A DNA stretch of 64,000 nucleotides from an uncultured Lachnospiraceae bacterium (GTDB lineage: Bacteria > Bacillota > Clostridia > Lachnospirales > Lachnospiraceae): NCBI GenBank assembly GCA_910584845.1, contig CAJUDH010000008.1:62001-126000 (forward strand). Reading direction: 5' to 3'. Under the pieces are notes generated by a model. It was not told where the DNA came from. It searched no databases and saw nothing but the letters and a program-made list of their open reading frames with translations. Made by a program: the position numbers and the translations under genes. Within the stretch, counting starts at the first letter, position 1. Each line of letters begins with the position of its first letter. Below are positions 52,763 to 61,598 of this stretch, in pieces.

Positions 52763-54304
52763 ATGAAAGCAAAGAAACTGAAAACAAAGCTTGCACGTCT
52801 GCTGATGGTAACGACGATTGTAACCTCTACAGGTTTTTCTTCGTTGGCCCAGGTAATAAGCGCAGGTGACGTATTTGGGGAGAAGGGGGAAGGATACCGG
52901 TTAATTACCCTTCATGCGGATGAAAGCAGCGAGTTTGGAAATCCGTTAAAGTTTGAAGCAGTGGCCGTAGGGACATCTTCCAATGCGACAAGTTCCGACG
53001 CAACAGCGACGCCGTCGGATTCGAGTCCCAGCGGCAGGCTGGTGGCGGTAGGTAAAAGCGGAAAGGTGACGACTTTTGCCGTTGGGGGCGAAGAGGACCC
53101 GGATTTTGAGAATGGTATGGTTGGCAGCCTGGAGAAGAATGTTTTGGACGAAGCGGTCCAGGAAGCACAATTGCGTTCCCTTTTAACCCAGGGGGAAGAT
53201 ACTACCAAGTATATTTGGTTGACGCAAGAGGGCAACCTGGATACGGAAATTCAATGGGAAAGTGGGTATTTTGATTTGCCGGCTTCGGAGACCCATCTGT
53301 ATGCGGCTACCGTCGTCACCATGACAAGCCCGGTTTTGGAGGATAAGCAGATTTCTGCGGTGGGGCTTCCGCAGGGTGCAAAACTGGTTGTGGAAGCGGT
53401 TGCGGACAGTGCGAAAAAAACGGCAGACGATTTGGGCCAGGTCCTGTCAAAGGAGGGGTATCAAGGCCTTGACGAAAGTTCCATATTCCAATTGGAAATT
53501 AACCTAGGCGGAAAGCAGCCGGCAGCCGGAAAGCCTGTTACGGTTCAAGTAGAGCTGCCGGATGTTTTGGCGGCGGCAAAAAACGGCGGAAAAGAAATTG
53601 TGGTAATCCATTTCCATGGCAACGAAGCGGGCAGCCTGATTGAGGTAAAAGAGGTAGAGGGCGAAGAGGGGCTTATCCAGTTTGACGTGGATAAATTCAG
53701 CATTTTTGTTTTGGCGGCAGTGGATGGGCAGGACGGCCCGGATACCCCGGACAACCCCGACGACCCAGATAACCCGGACAACCCGGATAACCCGGATAAC
53801 CCCAGGCCCGTCAGGCCCGGCGGCGGAAGCGGCAGTGGCGGAAGCAGCAGTGGCGGAGGCCGCTCCTACTCAAACCCCAATGCAGATACTATGGCCGGGG
53901 CTTGGCAGAAAGATAGCCGTGGCTGGAGGTTTTTACAGGCCCAAGGTTCCTATGCCGCAAACTCTTGGGGGCGTATTAACGGTAGCTGGTATTACTTTGG
54001 CGCCGATACATATGCCATGACAGGTTGGGTGTATGTGGACGGCCAATGGTATTACCTGAACCCGGAACAAGGGGATAACCAATGCAAGATGGTAGCCGGA
54101 TGGATCTTTGACGAAACATATCAGAAATGGTTCTATACCAATGATTCTGGCGCCATGGCCAGCGGATGGCAGCAGGTGGATGGCAAGTGGTATTATTTGA
54201 ACCCGGTTTCCGACGGTACAAAAGGCGCCATGGCTGCCAGCCAGTGGGTTGACGGCTACTATGTAGGCGATGACGGCGTGTGGGTAGCGTCTATGTCCCA
54301 GTAA
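52763..54304 (+). CDS. Secreted cell-wall-binding repeat protein
   Basis: This 513-residue exported protein has an N-terminal signal sequence (LARLLMVTTIVTSTGFSSLAQV) and a middle part with no recognised family. A DNP-type spacer (DPDNPDNPDNPDNP) and Gly/Ser-rich stretch follow. At the end are four or five choline-binding-type repeats with the aromatic pattern GSWYYF, GQWYYLNP, QKWFYTNDSGAMASGW and GKWYYLNP. Such repeats bind teichoic acid choline or wall glucans. AAAGGAG and AGGGG lie ahead of the ATG at 52763. The spacer is encoded by 9-bp tandem repeats (53742-53802) that could vary in number. Confidence 0.85.
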   Translation: MKAKKLKTKLARLLMVTTIVTSTGFSSLAQVISAGDVFGEKGEGYRLITLHADESSEFGNPLKFEAVAVGTSSNATSSDATATPSDSSPSGRLVAVGKSGKVTTFAVGGEEDPDFENGMVGSLEKNVLDEAVQEAQLRSLLTQGEDTTKYIWLTQEGNLDTEIQWESGYFDLPASETHLYAATVVTMTSPVLEDKQISAVGLPQGAKLVVEAVADSAKKTADDLGQVLSKEGYQGLDESSIFQLEINLGGKQPAAGKPVTVQVELPDVLAAAKNGGKEIVVIHFHGNEAGSLIEVKEVEGEEGLIQFDVDKFSIFVLAAVDGQDGPDTPDNPDDPDNPDNPDNPDNPRPVRPGGGSGSGGSSSGGGRSYSNPNADTMAGAWQKDSRGWRFLQAQGSYAANSWGRINGSWYYFGADTYAMTGWVYVDGQWYYLNPEQGDNQCKMVAGWIFDETYQKWFYTNDSGAMASGWQQVDGKWYYLNPVSDGTKGAMAASQWVDGYYVGDDGVWVASMSQ

Positions 54305-54413
54305 TTTTTAGTATGAAAATTTCCCATTGCGGACAGAAAGATTTAGGGATGTTAGGTATAGCGGATAAAAACGGATAGGGCGCCCTGGTTTTTTGATTTA
54401 TGGCGGCGGCATT

Positions 54414-54474
54414 AAAAAAAGCAGTTTTGGAGGCTGATAGGCCAAGATATTATCCTCCAGGGCTGCTTTTTTTT
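54414..54474. terminator. Bidirectional terminator between wall-binding and XRE genes
   Basis: Seven A plus GCAG (54414-54424) pair with CTGC plus eight T (54463-54474). An inner TGGAGG/CCTCCA stem (54428-54433/54454-54459) is also present. The remaining 196 bp up to the XRE gene show nothing recognisable. Confidence 0.8.
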
Positions 54475-54670
54475 GCGTAAAGGCTGAATCCTTACGGTAT
54501 GCCTATGCCGGCTACGCAAAAACGCCTGCTTTTAGCATGATGCGTGTATCTGCCGGAAGGTAAGGAAAAACCGGCACAAGGCGCCGGCCCGCCAACTTAA
54601 GGCCGGGAAGAAGCGCCCGTTGGATAAGATGGCCATGATGAGGGCCTATAGAAGCACATAAAGAAGGCTG

Positions 54671-55012
54671 TCAGGGGCGGCGTAACATTAATTCCAAAAC
54701 ATCGTCAAAAAGGCGTTTCATGCGTTTGAGATCGCCGTCGGAAAGCTGGAACAGGACATTATAGATTTCGGATAAGATTTTGTTGCCGGCAGAAGCGGGG
54801 TTGTCAATATCCTGCAATAAATCAGCCATGGAGACGTCCAGGCCTTGGGATAGCCGATATAGGATTTCAACGGTAATATTTTTTTCCCCCCGTTCAATTT
54901 GACCGACGTAAGATGGGTGGAGCCCACATAACTCAGCTAATTTTTCTTGGCTTAACCCTTTTTGTTTTCGGTAAAAACGGACACGCGTCCCTAAAATAAC
55001 GGATAAAGGCAT
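54671..55012 (-). CDS. XRE-family transcriptional regulator
   Basis: This 113-residue protein has a Cro/CI-type helix-turn-helix in its first 65 residues (VRFYRKQKGLSQEKLAELCGL, then HPSYVGQIERGEKNITVE), followed by a helical tail. It resembles small autoregulated repressors. The ATG giving MPLSVILGTRVRF is preceded by AAAGG. It is transcribed from the AT-rich region at 55.1-55.3 kb, where sequence shared with the promoter of the wall-binding gene occurs, so it probably controls both. Confidence 0.85.
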   Translation of the reverse strand: MPLSVILGTRVRFYRKQKGLSQEKLAELCGLHPSYVGQIERGEKNITVEILYRLSQGLDVSMADLLQDIDNPASAGNKILSEIYNVLFQLSDGDLKRMKRLFDDVLELMLRRP

Positions 55013-55230
55013 AGCATTCAACCTTTCAAAATACGGGATCACAGCTTGCCATAGTTCGCCAGTTATCAACAGAAGTGCTTTCATGTATTTGTGGGAACCT
55101 TAGAACTATGATTATTATTGTATCTTCACTGTGAACGATTAAACGGCAGATAACAAAAAGCTCAAATTCTTTGAAATCAGCTTCTCTTATGTCACTACAG
55201 CGGCCTGCCGCCGCAGGATTCATTTTCTAT

Positions 55231-55280
55231 AATATAGACTATAAATATAAAAAAATAATTCAACATACTATTAATAGTAT
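55231..55280. promoter_or_regulatory. AT-rich operator region of the XRE gene
   Basis: AATATAGACTATAAATA (55231-55247) matches the promoter site at 52668 in 16 of 17 bases. A perfect 16-bp palindrome ATACTATTAATAGTAT (55265-55280) contains the same half-site ATACTAT in both orientations. Both lie upstream of the XRE gene on its coding strand. Confidence 0.65.
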
Positions 55281-55442
55281 TATATAAAACATACATACTA
55301 AAAATATAAAATTAAGAAATTTTTATGGAAAATAATGATATAGAAGCCAAAAAGCCGGAATTTGTGGTTGACGTTAAGGTTGCCGGCCGCCTTTGCCTCA
55401 CGGATATTTACCGGCAGGTTAATATCGCCAAAATCAGAAATT

Positions 55443-55453
55443 TGTGTTATACT
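55443..55453 (+). promoter_or_regulatory. Extended -10 promoter of the cobalamin operon
   Basis: TGTTATACT contains TATACT (55448-55453) preceded by TG one base away, an extended -10. No good -35 is seen. Transcription would begin just before the structured leader. Confidence 0.5.
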
Positions 55454-55463
55454 GCTAGAGCGT

Positions 55464-55534
55464 GCCGGAAAGCCTGCCCATATTCCGAAAGGGTATGCTG
55501 TAATGGGAGATGGGGCCTACAGGCGGCTTTCGGC
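55464..55534 (+). ncRNA. Structured leader RNA of the cobalamin operon (candidate)
   Basis: Bases 55464-55478 pair with 55522-55534 through 13 base pairs with two single bulges. Inside lie a hairpin closed by a GAAA tetraloop (55480-55496) and a stem CTGTA/TACAG (55498-55502/55518-55522, competing for one pair), giving a three-way-junction-like fold. No B12-box (GCCACTG type) is present, so it is not a standard cobalamin riboswitch. A 13-codon frame (MGDGAYRRLSAIS, from 55503) with AAAGGG upstream lies within it, so a leader-peptide role is an alternative. Confidence 0.45.
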
Positions 55535-55607
55535 AATATCATGAAAATAAAACATTGACATGAGGTTGAAAAGCTATAAAAAGATCTTAGAGGATAATGG
55601 GGAAAGC

Positions 55608-56414
55608 ATGGAAAATCAGGAGAAAAAAGCGGTTCTGGCCGTCAGCTTTGGGACCAGTTTTAAGGAAACCAGGGAGAAGGCCCTTGACGTTATTGAAAAG
55701 GATATCCGGGAAGCTTTTCCCGGATATGAGTTTTGCAGGGCCTATACCAGCCCGACAGTCCGGCGCATTTTGCAGCAGCGGGACGGGATCTGTGTGGACG
55801 ACGTGGCCGGCGCCCTAGACAGGCTGTGGAAAGAAGGGTATCAAAAAGTGGTGGCCCAGGCCACCCATGTGATCCGTGGCTTTGAGTACAACAGGATGAA
55901 GGATACGCTGGAAGGATACCGGGGCCGGTTTGACCGGCTTTCCTATGGAGGGCCTCTTTTGGCAGGTGAAGAAGATTACCGTAAAGTGGTCCGGATCCTG
56001 GGGCGGGAGCTGGGGCCGTACCGCGGCCCGGGGACAGCCTTGGTATTTATGGGCCACGGGACCGGGCATGAGGCCAATGCTTCCTATGCAAAGCTGCAGC
56101 AGGCGTTTATGGAAGAAGGGTTTGAGGATTGCCTGGTGGGGACAGTGGAGGCTTCGCCTACGCTGGAAAATATGATGAAACAGGTGCGGTCGCGGCGTTC
56201 ACGGAAAGTAGTATTAACCCCGTTTTTGGTAGTGGCCGGCGACCATGCCCACAAAGATATGGCCGGGGGCGGGGAAGGTTCCTGGAAATCCCGTTTCTTA
56301 CGTAGCGGATATGAAGTGGAATGTGTGATGAGGGGGCTGGGGGAATATGCCGGCATCCGGCAAATCTATGTGGGCCATGGGAAGGAAGCGGAAAAGGAGG
56401 CAGAGAATGTGTGA
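55608..56414 (+). CDS. cbiK: Sirohydrochlorin cobaltochelatase CbiK
   Basis: This 268-residue anaerobic cobaltochelatase inserts Co2+ into sirohydrochlorin at the start of the oxygen-independent B12 pathway. It begins KKAVLAVSFGTSFKETREK. It carries the metal/substrate histidines in QATHVIRGFEYN and the GHGTGHEANASY and FLVVAGDHAHKDMAG motifs. The ATG at 55608, following GGGGAAAG, fits the family length better than the upstream ATG at 55560. It is the first gene of the cobalamin operon. Confidence 0.94.
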   Translation: MENQEKKAVLAVSFGTSFKETREKALDVIEKDIREAFPGYEFCRAYTSPTVRRILQQRDGICVDDVAGALDRLWKEGYQKVVAQATHVIRGFEYNRMKDTLEGYRGRFDRLSYGGPLLAGEEDYRKVVRILGRELGPYRGPGTALVFMGHGTGHEANASYAKLQQAFMEEGFEDCLVGTVEASPTLENMMKQVRSRRSRKVVLTPFLVVAGDHAHKDMAGGGEGSWKSRFLRSGYEVECVMRGLGEYAGIRQIYVGHGKEAEKEAENV

Positions 56415-57138
56415 AGGGAAGGCCGGGGAGGGGATCCTGTACGGGATTGGCGTAGGGCCGGGGGATCCGGAGCTTTTGACGCTGAAGGCAGTACGGACAA
56501 TCCGGGCCTGCGACGTGATCATGGCCCCGGGGGAGGACTGCCGCTGCAGCATCGCTTACCGCATCGCCGTGCAGGCCGTGCCGGAGCTGGCTAAAAAGGA
56601 ATGCGCCGGGGCCAGGCTGCCGATGACCAGGGATCCCCAGGTGTTAAAAAGCTGCCACAAAAAGGTGGCGGACGTGGTGGAAGGGTATTTGCGGCAGGGA
56701 AAGTCGGTCGGTTTTTTAAACCTGGGCGACGTAACCATCTATGCTTCTTATTTATATATCCACCGTATGGTGAAGTCCCGGGGGTACCTGGCAGAGCTGG
56801 TCAACGGGGTGCCTTCTTTTTGCGCGGCGGCTGCCAGGCTGGGGACAGGGCTGGCGGAAAACGCCCAACAGCTCCATATCCTGGCCCAACCAGAGCAGAT
56901 CCCGGAGGGCCTTAAACTTCCGGGGACAAAAGTGATTATGAAGATGGGGAAGAATATCGGGCAGGTAAAGGCCTGGCTGAAAGAAGCGGGATTGGAGGCG
57001 GCCATGGTGGAAAACTGCGGGATGGACGGGGAACGGGTGTGCCTATCGGTGGACGAGCTGGATGAAACGGCCGGATATTACTCTTTGCTAGTGGTAAAAG
57101 GGCCAAATCACGCGGGCCATAAAAGGCCGGAAGAATAA
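56407..57138 (+). CDS. cbiL: Cobalt-factor II C20-methyltransferase CbiL
   Basis: This 243-residue SAM-dependent tetrapyrrole methylase has the family starts GIGVGPGDPELLTLKAVR and LNLGDVTIYASYLYIH and the VNGVPSFCAAAARLG segment. The C20-specific subgroup is supported by the length and the YASY loop. It overlaps the cbiK end by eight bases, with AGGAGG inside cbiK. Confidence 0.92.
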   Translation: MCEGKAGEGILYGIGVGPGDPELLTLKAVRTIRACDVIMAPGEDCRCSIAYRIAVQAVPELAKKECAGARLPMTRDPQVLKSCHKKVADVVEGYLRQGKSVGFLNLGDVTIYASYLYIHRMVKSRGYLAELVNGVPSFCAAAARLGTGLAENAQQLHILAQPEQIPEGLKLPGTKVIMKMGKNIGQVKAWLKEAGLEAAMVENCGMDGERVCLSVDELDETAGYYSLLVVKGPNHAGHKRPEE

Positions 57139-57163
57139 CAGACGGGAAGGGGCGGACAAGCAG

Positions 57164-57904
57164 ATGAACCAAGTTTACGTGGTAGGTATGGGGCCGGGGG
57201 GCCCGGAACAGATGACCGGACAGGCCCGGCAGGTTTTGGAGGCCTGCGACCTTATTGTGGGATATACGGTTTATGTGGAGCTGCTAAAGGAAATCCTGCC
57301 GGATAAAACTTATCGGGAAACCCCGATGCGCAGGGAAGTGGAACGTTGCCGCATTGCTTTGGAAGAAGCCCAAAAAGGCAGGCGGGTGGCTATGGTGTGC
57401 AGCGGGGATGCCGGGGTGTACGGGATGGCCGGGCTGATGCTGGAGCTGGGGGAAGGGTATCCGGGCTGCCAGGTGGAGGTGGTGCCCGGGGTGACGGCGG
57501 CTTTGTCCGGCGGGGCTTTGCTGGGGGCGCCTTTGGGGCATGACTTCGCAGTGGTCAGCTTAAGCGATTTGCTGACCCCCTGGGAAGTGATTGAGAAAAG
57601 GCTCCGCTTTGCGGCCATGGCAGACATGGCGATTTGCCTTTACAACCCTTCCAGCAAAAAGAGGGCCGGCTATTTAAAGAGGGCCTGCAACATTATAATG
57701 GAGGAAACCGGGGGGGAACGGGTATGCGGCCTGGCATATTCCATAGGGAGGGAAGGCCAGGGCGTGGAGGTGCTGACCTTGAAAGAACTGGGAGGCCGGC
57801 AGGTGGATATGTTCACCACTGTGTTTGTGGGAAATTCCCAAACCAGGGCAATGGGAGGGAAAATGGTGACGCCCCGGGGGTACCGGGGGGTTTCAGAAGC
57901 GTGA
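57164..57904 (+). CDS. cbiH: Cobalt-factor III C17-methyltransferase CbiH
   Basis: This 246-residue tetrapyrrole methylase contracts the corrin ring while methylating C17. Marks are VVGMGPGGPEQMTGQAR, VGYTVYVELLK, MVCSGDAGVYGMAGLMLE, VVPGVTAALSGGALLGAPL and YNPSSKKRAGYL, which define the CobJ/CbiH group. It follows cbiL by 25 bp. Confidence 0.93.
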   Translation: MNQVYVVGMGPGGPEQMTGQARQVLEACDLIVGYTVYVELLKEILPDKTYRETPMRREVERCRIALEEAQKGRRVAMVCSGDAGVYGMAGLMLELGEGYPGCQVEVVPGVTAALSGGALLGAPLGHDFAVVSLSDLLTPWEVIEKRLRFAAMADMAICLYNPSSKKRAGYLKRACNIIMEETGGERVCGLAYSIGREGQGVEVLTLKELGGRQVDMFTTVFVGNSQTRAMGGKMVTPRGYRGVSEA

Positions 57905-57931
57905 GGCGAAAGGGAACAAAGGAGGCAAGGG

Positions 57932-59059
57932 ATGGAACAATATTTTCGGCAGCAATTGGACTGCCTTTGCAAAAACGTGCGTCCTGCTGACCCGTCTGCC
58001 ATGGAGGCCAGCCGCAGGCGTTGGGACGGGATCGCCAAGCCCATAGGGGGATTGGGGCTTCTGGAAGAGATGATTACTAAGATCGCCGGTATCCGGCGGT
58101 CCGAGGATGTTGCCCTGCGCCGGAAAGGGGTAGTCGTGTTTTGCGGGGATAACGGCGTGGTGGAGGAAGGGGTGGCCCAGGCAGACAGCACCGTAACTTT
58201 GGCGGTGGCGGAAAACTTTGCCAAAGGCGTGGCCAGCGTCAACCGGATGGCGGCGGTGGCCGGGGCGGACGTGCTGCCGGTGGATCTGGGGGTGGCCGGC
58301 GAAATCCGGGAACCAGGGGTCCTGGTCCACAAAATAGCCCGGGGCACCGCCAATTTCCACAAAGGGCCGGCCATGGCCCTGGGGCAGGCGTTGGAAGGGA
58401 TCCATGAAGGCATCCGTATTGCCGGGGAGAGGAAGGGGGCCGGCTATGACATCCTTGCCGTGGGCGAGATGGGGATTGGCAACACGACCACGGCCAGCGC
58501 CCTGGCCAGCGTCCTTTTGGGGCTGCCGGTGGAATCTGTGACCGGAAGGGGGGCAGGCCTTCCCCGTGAAGGGCTGGACCGGAAAATCCAAGTGATAAAA
58601 GAAGCCATTGCCCTGCACCGCCCGGATCCGGGCCGGCCCCTTGAGCTTTTGGCGTCCCTGGGGGGCTTTGACATCGCGGGCATGTGCGGGCTGATGCTGG
58701 GGGGCGCCATTTACCAGGTTCCGGTTGTGCTGGACGGGATGATTTCCCTGGCGGCAGCTTTGCTGGCTCAAAAGTTATGTCCGTTGGTGACGGACTATCT
58801 GTTGGCATCCCATAAGGGGAAAGAACCGGCCTGCGGCCCGGCCCTGGCCCGGTTAGAGCTGGAGCCTTTGATCCATGGCCGCCTGGCTTTGGGCGAGGGC
58901 ACGGGCGCCGTGCTTTTATTCCCACTTTTGGATATGGCAGAAGCAGTATACCGGGGGAACCATACGTTTGCGGACATCCGTATGGCCGCCTATGAAAAGT
59001 ATGAAGAATACGAAGGCCCGGGGCCGGCCGCGGGATCCGGGGCCAATCCCTTGGGGTAA
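57932..59059 (+). CDS. cobT: Nicotinate-nucleotide:dimethylbenzimidazole phosphoribosyltransferase
   Basis: This 375-residue enzyme activates the lower-ligand base for nucleotide-loop assembly. It has KPIGGLGLLEEMITKIAGI, FCGDNGVVEEGVAQ, the EMGIGNTTTASALASVLLG block, GMCGLMLGG and the catalytic Glu in LALGEGTGAVLLFPLLDMA. AAGGAGG precedes the ATG. Its place between the ring-methylation genes means this bacterium couples corrin synthesis with alpha-ribazole synthesis in one operon. Confidence 0.95.
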   Translation: MEQYFRQQLDCLCKNVRPADPSAMEASRRRWDGIAKPIGGLGLLEEMITKIAGIRRSEDVALRRKGVVVFCGDNGVVEEGVAQADSTVTLAVAENFAKGVASVNRMAAVAGADVLPVDLGVAGEIREPGVLVHKIARGTANFHKGPAMALGQALEGIHEGIRIAGERKGAGYDILAVGEMGIGNTTTASALASVLLGLPVESVTGRGAGLPREGLDRKIQVIKEAIALHRPDPGRPLELLASLGGFDIAGMCGLMLGGAIYQVPVVLDGMISLAAALLAQKLCPLVTDYLLASHKGKEPACGPALARLELEPLIHGRLALGEGTGAVLLFPLLDMAEAVYRGNHTFADIRMAAYEKYEEYEGPGPAAGSGANPLG

Positions 59060-59169
59060 AGGCGCGGCAAAGGCGTAGGCGGGCGGTTTGGCCCGCTGCT
59101 TGGGGGATAAAGGCATGAAAAGCCTTAAAGGCAGCCAGGACACCGAGAAAGAAGGGAGATGGAAAGGCA

Positions 59170-59934
59170 GTGGGAAAAACGGTTTATTTCATAGGGGCGG
59201 GGCCGGGGGATCCGGAGCTTTTGACGGTGAAAGGGAAACGGCTGATCGGCCAGGCAGATGTGATTTTATATACGGGTTCTTTGGTCAACCCCCAGATATT
59301 GGAGGGGGCAAAGCCTGAGGCAAAGGCCTATGACAGCGCCTCCATGACCTTGCGGCAGGTGGTGGATGTGATCCGGGACGGGGTGGAACAAGAAAAACAG
59401 GTGGTGCGGGTGCATACGGGGGACCCTTCTTTGTACGGGGCAGTCCGGGAACAGATGGCAGAACTGGACCGGCTGGGGTTAGCCTATGAAGTGGTTCCGG
59501 GAGTCAGCTCTTTTTTGGCGGCGGCAGCGTCCCTGAAGCGGGAATACACATTGCCGGGAGTAAGCCAGACCGTGATTTTGACCCGGATGGAAGGGCGGAC
59601 CGGCGTGCCGGAGAAGGAAAGGGTCGAAGCGCTGGCGTCCCACCAGGCCACCATGGTGGTTTTTCTAAGCGTAGGCAAAATAGAGGAACTATGCGGCCGC
59701 CTGCAACTCGGCGGCTATCCGGAAGATACGCCGGCGGCGGTGGTCTATAAAGCGTCCTGGGAGGACGAGAAGATTGTCAAAGGCACGTTGGCGGATATTG
59801 CGGGGAAAGTAAAGGGAGCCGGCATTTGCCGGACGGCCCTGGTGGCGGTGGGGAGGTTTTTGGAAGGCAGTTTTTCCCTTTCCCGCCTATATGACGAGGC
59901 CTTTAGCCATGGCTACCGGAAGGCAGGGCAGTGA
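59170..59934 (+). CDS. cbiF: Cobalt-precorrin-4 C11-methyltransferase CbiF
   Basis: This 254-residue tetrapyrrole methylase begins with GTG at MGKTVYFIGAGPGDPELLTVKG. It shows YTGSLVNPQIL, the CbiF/CobM-type RVHTGDPSLYGAVREQMAEL, VVPGVSSFLAAAASL and RMEGRTGVPE. It is one base short of separation from cobQ (TGATG). A 110-bp gap with no gene precedes it. Confidence 0.94.
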   Translation: MGKTVYFIGAGPGDPELLTVKGKRLIGQADVILYTGSLVNPQILEGAKPEAKAYDSASMTLRQVVDVIRDGVEQEKQVVRVHTGDPSLYGAVREQMAELDRLGLAYEVVPGVSSFLAAAASLKREYTLPGVSQTVILTRMEGRTGVPEKERVEALASHQATMVVFLSVGKIEELCGRLQLGGYPEDTPAAVVYKASWEDEKIVKGTLADIAGKVKGAGICRTALVAVGRFLEGSFSLSRLYDEAFSHGYRKAGQ

Positions 59935-61463
59935 TGGGGGCAAAGAAAATTATGGTTCAGGGGACGATGTCCCATTCCGGCAAAAGCTTCCTGGTGGCCG
60001 CTTTGTGCCGTATATTCCGCCAGGACGGCTATTCGCCCGCGCCTTTTAAATCCCAGAATATGGCGTTAAATTCCTATGTTACCCAAGACGGCCTGGAAAT
60101 CGGCCGGGCCCAGGCCATGCAGGCAGAAGCGGCCGGGGCTTGCCCTAGGGTGGATATGAACCCTATTTTGCTTAAGCCTACCAGCCATATGGGAAGCCAG
60201 GTTATCATAAACGGGCAGGTGGCAGGAAACTGGAAGGCCATGGAATATTACCGGCGGAAACCGGAACTGATACCGGTTATCCAGGCGGCTTTCGCCCGGC
60301 TGGAGAGGCAGCATGACGTGATTGTGCTGGAAGGCGCCGGAAGCCCGGCAGAAATTAATTTGCGGGAACATGACATTGTCAATATGGGGATGGCCCAAAT
60401 GGTCCAGGCACCAGTCTTGCTGGTGGGGGACATTGACCGTGGGGGTGTGTTCGCTTCCCTTTATGGGACCGTGGCTTTGCTGGAGCCAGAAGAGCGCGCT
60501 ATGATCCGGGGGCTGGTTATCAATAAATTCCGGGGGGACCGGGCGCTTTTGGACCCGGGCCTAAAGATGATTGAGGACCGCCTGGGGATCCCGGTCCTGG
60601 GGGTAGTCCCCATGGGGGATATTGACTTGGACGACGAGGACAGCCTTTCCGGCCGGCTGGCCCCAAAAGGAAGGGGGGATACAGAAGGGGTGTTGGATAT
60701 TGCTGTGGTACGCCTGCCGCACATTTCCAATTTTACGGATTTCCATGGATTGGAACGCAACCAAAACGTATGCCTGCGTTATGTGGACAGACCGGGGCAA
60801 CTGGGCCGGCCGGATTTGGCCGTGTTGCCAGGGACCAAGAACACCATGGCGGATTTGGCCTGGATGCGGGAAAAAGGGCTGGAGCAGGCCCTAAAAGGGC
60901 TGGTGGAAGAGAAGGCTATGCCTTTAATCGGCATTTGCGGGGGCTATCAAATGTTAGGCCAATGGCTGCAAGACCCCTTTGGGGCGGAGGGGCCGCCAGG
61001 AAAAACCATGCAGGGTATGGGCCTTTTGCCTGCCAAGACGGTTTTTTCCCTTCATAAAACACGGACCCAGATAACAGGGGAGCTGGCGGCAGAAAGCCGG
61101 ATGTTTGCCAAGGGGGCAGGGGAGAAGGTTTCCGGCTATGAGATCCATATGGGTGAGACAACGGCCCGGACAGGCGGCGGATCCAGGACGGCGGCAAAAA
61201 CGGCCTTTGCCCTGGCGGACGGGCGGCCAGACGGCCTGGAGAGGGAAGACGGCCTGGTTTTCGGGACATACCTCCATGGGCTGTTTGACAATGAAAAGCT
61301 TACCCGGGGCCTTTTGGGGCGTTTGGCAGAACAAAAAGGGGTTAGCCTGAAAGGGGGGCAGGAGGAAGGCGCAGACGCATACCGGGAAAGGCAGTACGAC
61401 CGGTTGGCAGATTTGGTGCGCCGCTCCCTGGACATGGAACGGGTTTACGCTATTTTGGAGTAG
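59934..61463 (+). CDS. cobQ: Cobyric acid synthase (CobQ/CbiP)
   Basis: This 509-residue glutamine-dependent amidase adds four amide groups to adenosylcobyrinic diamide. The N-terminal dethiobiotin-synthase-like ATPase has MVQGTMSHSGKSFLVAALCR and QNMALNSYVT. The C-terminal glutaminase has the nucleophile in GICGGYQMLGQ and the GYEIHMGET and TYLHGLFDN blocks. A GTG three bases upstream is an alternative start. Confidence 0.95.
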   Translation: MGAKKIMVQGTMSHSGKSFLVAALCRIFRQDGYSPAPFKSQNMALNSYVTQDGLEIGRAQAMQAEAAGACPRVDMNPILLKPTSHMGSQVIINGQVAGNWKAMEYYRRKPELIPVIQAAFARLERQHDVIVLEGAGSPAEINLREHDIVNMGMAQMVQAPVLLVGDIDRGGVFASLYGTVALLEPEERAMIRGLVINKFRGDRALLDPGLKMIEDRLGIPVLGVVPMGDIDLDDEDSLSGRLAPKGRGDTEGVLDIAVVRLPHISNFTDFHGLERNQNVCLRYVDRPGQLGRPDLAVLPGTKNTMADLAWMREKGLEQALKGLVEEKAMPLIGICGGYQMLGQWLQDPFGAEGPPGKTMQGMGLLPAKTVFSLHKTRTQITGELAAESRMFAKGAGEKVSGYEIHMGETTARTGGGSRTAAKTAFALADGRPDGLEREDGLVFGTYLHGLFDNEKLTRGLLGRLAEQKGVSLKGGQEEGADAYRERQYDRLADLVRRSLDMERVYAILE

Positions 61464-61513
61464 CCGGCCGGGCCATTGGCTTCTTCGAAGGGGGCACAGG
61501 GGCAAGGCATATG

Positions 61514-61542
61514 GTATAAGGGCAGGCAACCGTGGGCATACT
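61514..61542 (+). promoter_or_regulatory. Sigma-G-like forespore promoter
   Basis: GTATA (61514-61518) and CATACT (61537-61542) are separated by 18 bp. This agrees with the Bacillus sigma-G consensus (GHATR, 18 bp, CATNHTA) apart from the last base. It lies 56 bp before the small spore-protein gene. Confidence 0.6.
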
Positions 61543-61598
61543 TTTAAAGATTGTTGTAAGGAGTCCATTTTCCGGTTCAAAGAAAGGAGTGTGCCATT

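Noticed and set aside
53742..53802. Short regular repeats considered as a CRISPR-like array
   Set aside because: The 9-bp units have no spacers and encode a DNP linker in frame.
55325..55558. 77-codon frame upstream of cbiK
   Set aside because: No ribosome binding site ahead of its ATG, no family resemblance, and it runs through the predicted leader structure.
55370..55607. Canonical cobalamin riboswitch before cbiK
   Set aside because: The expected B12-box and core sequences were looked for and not found in the leader.
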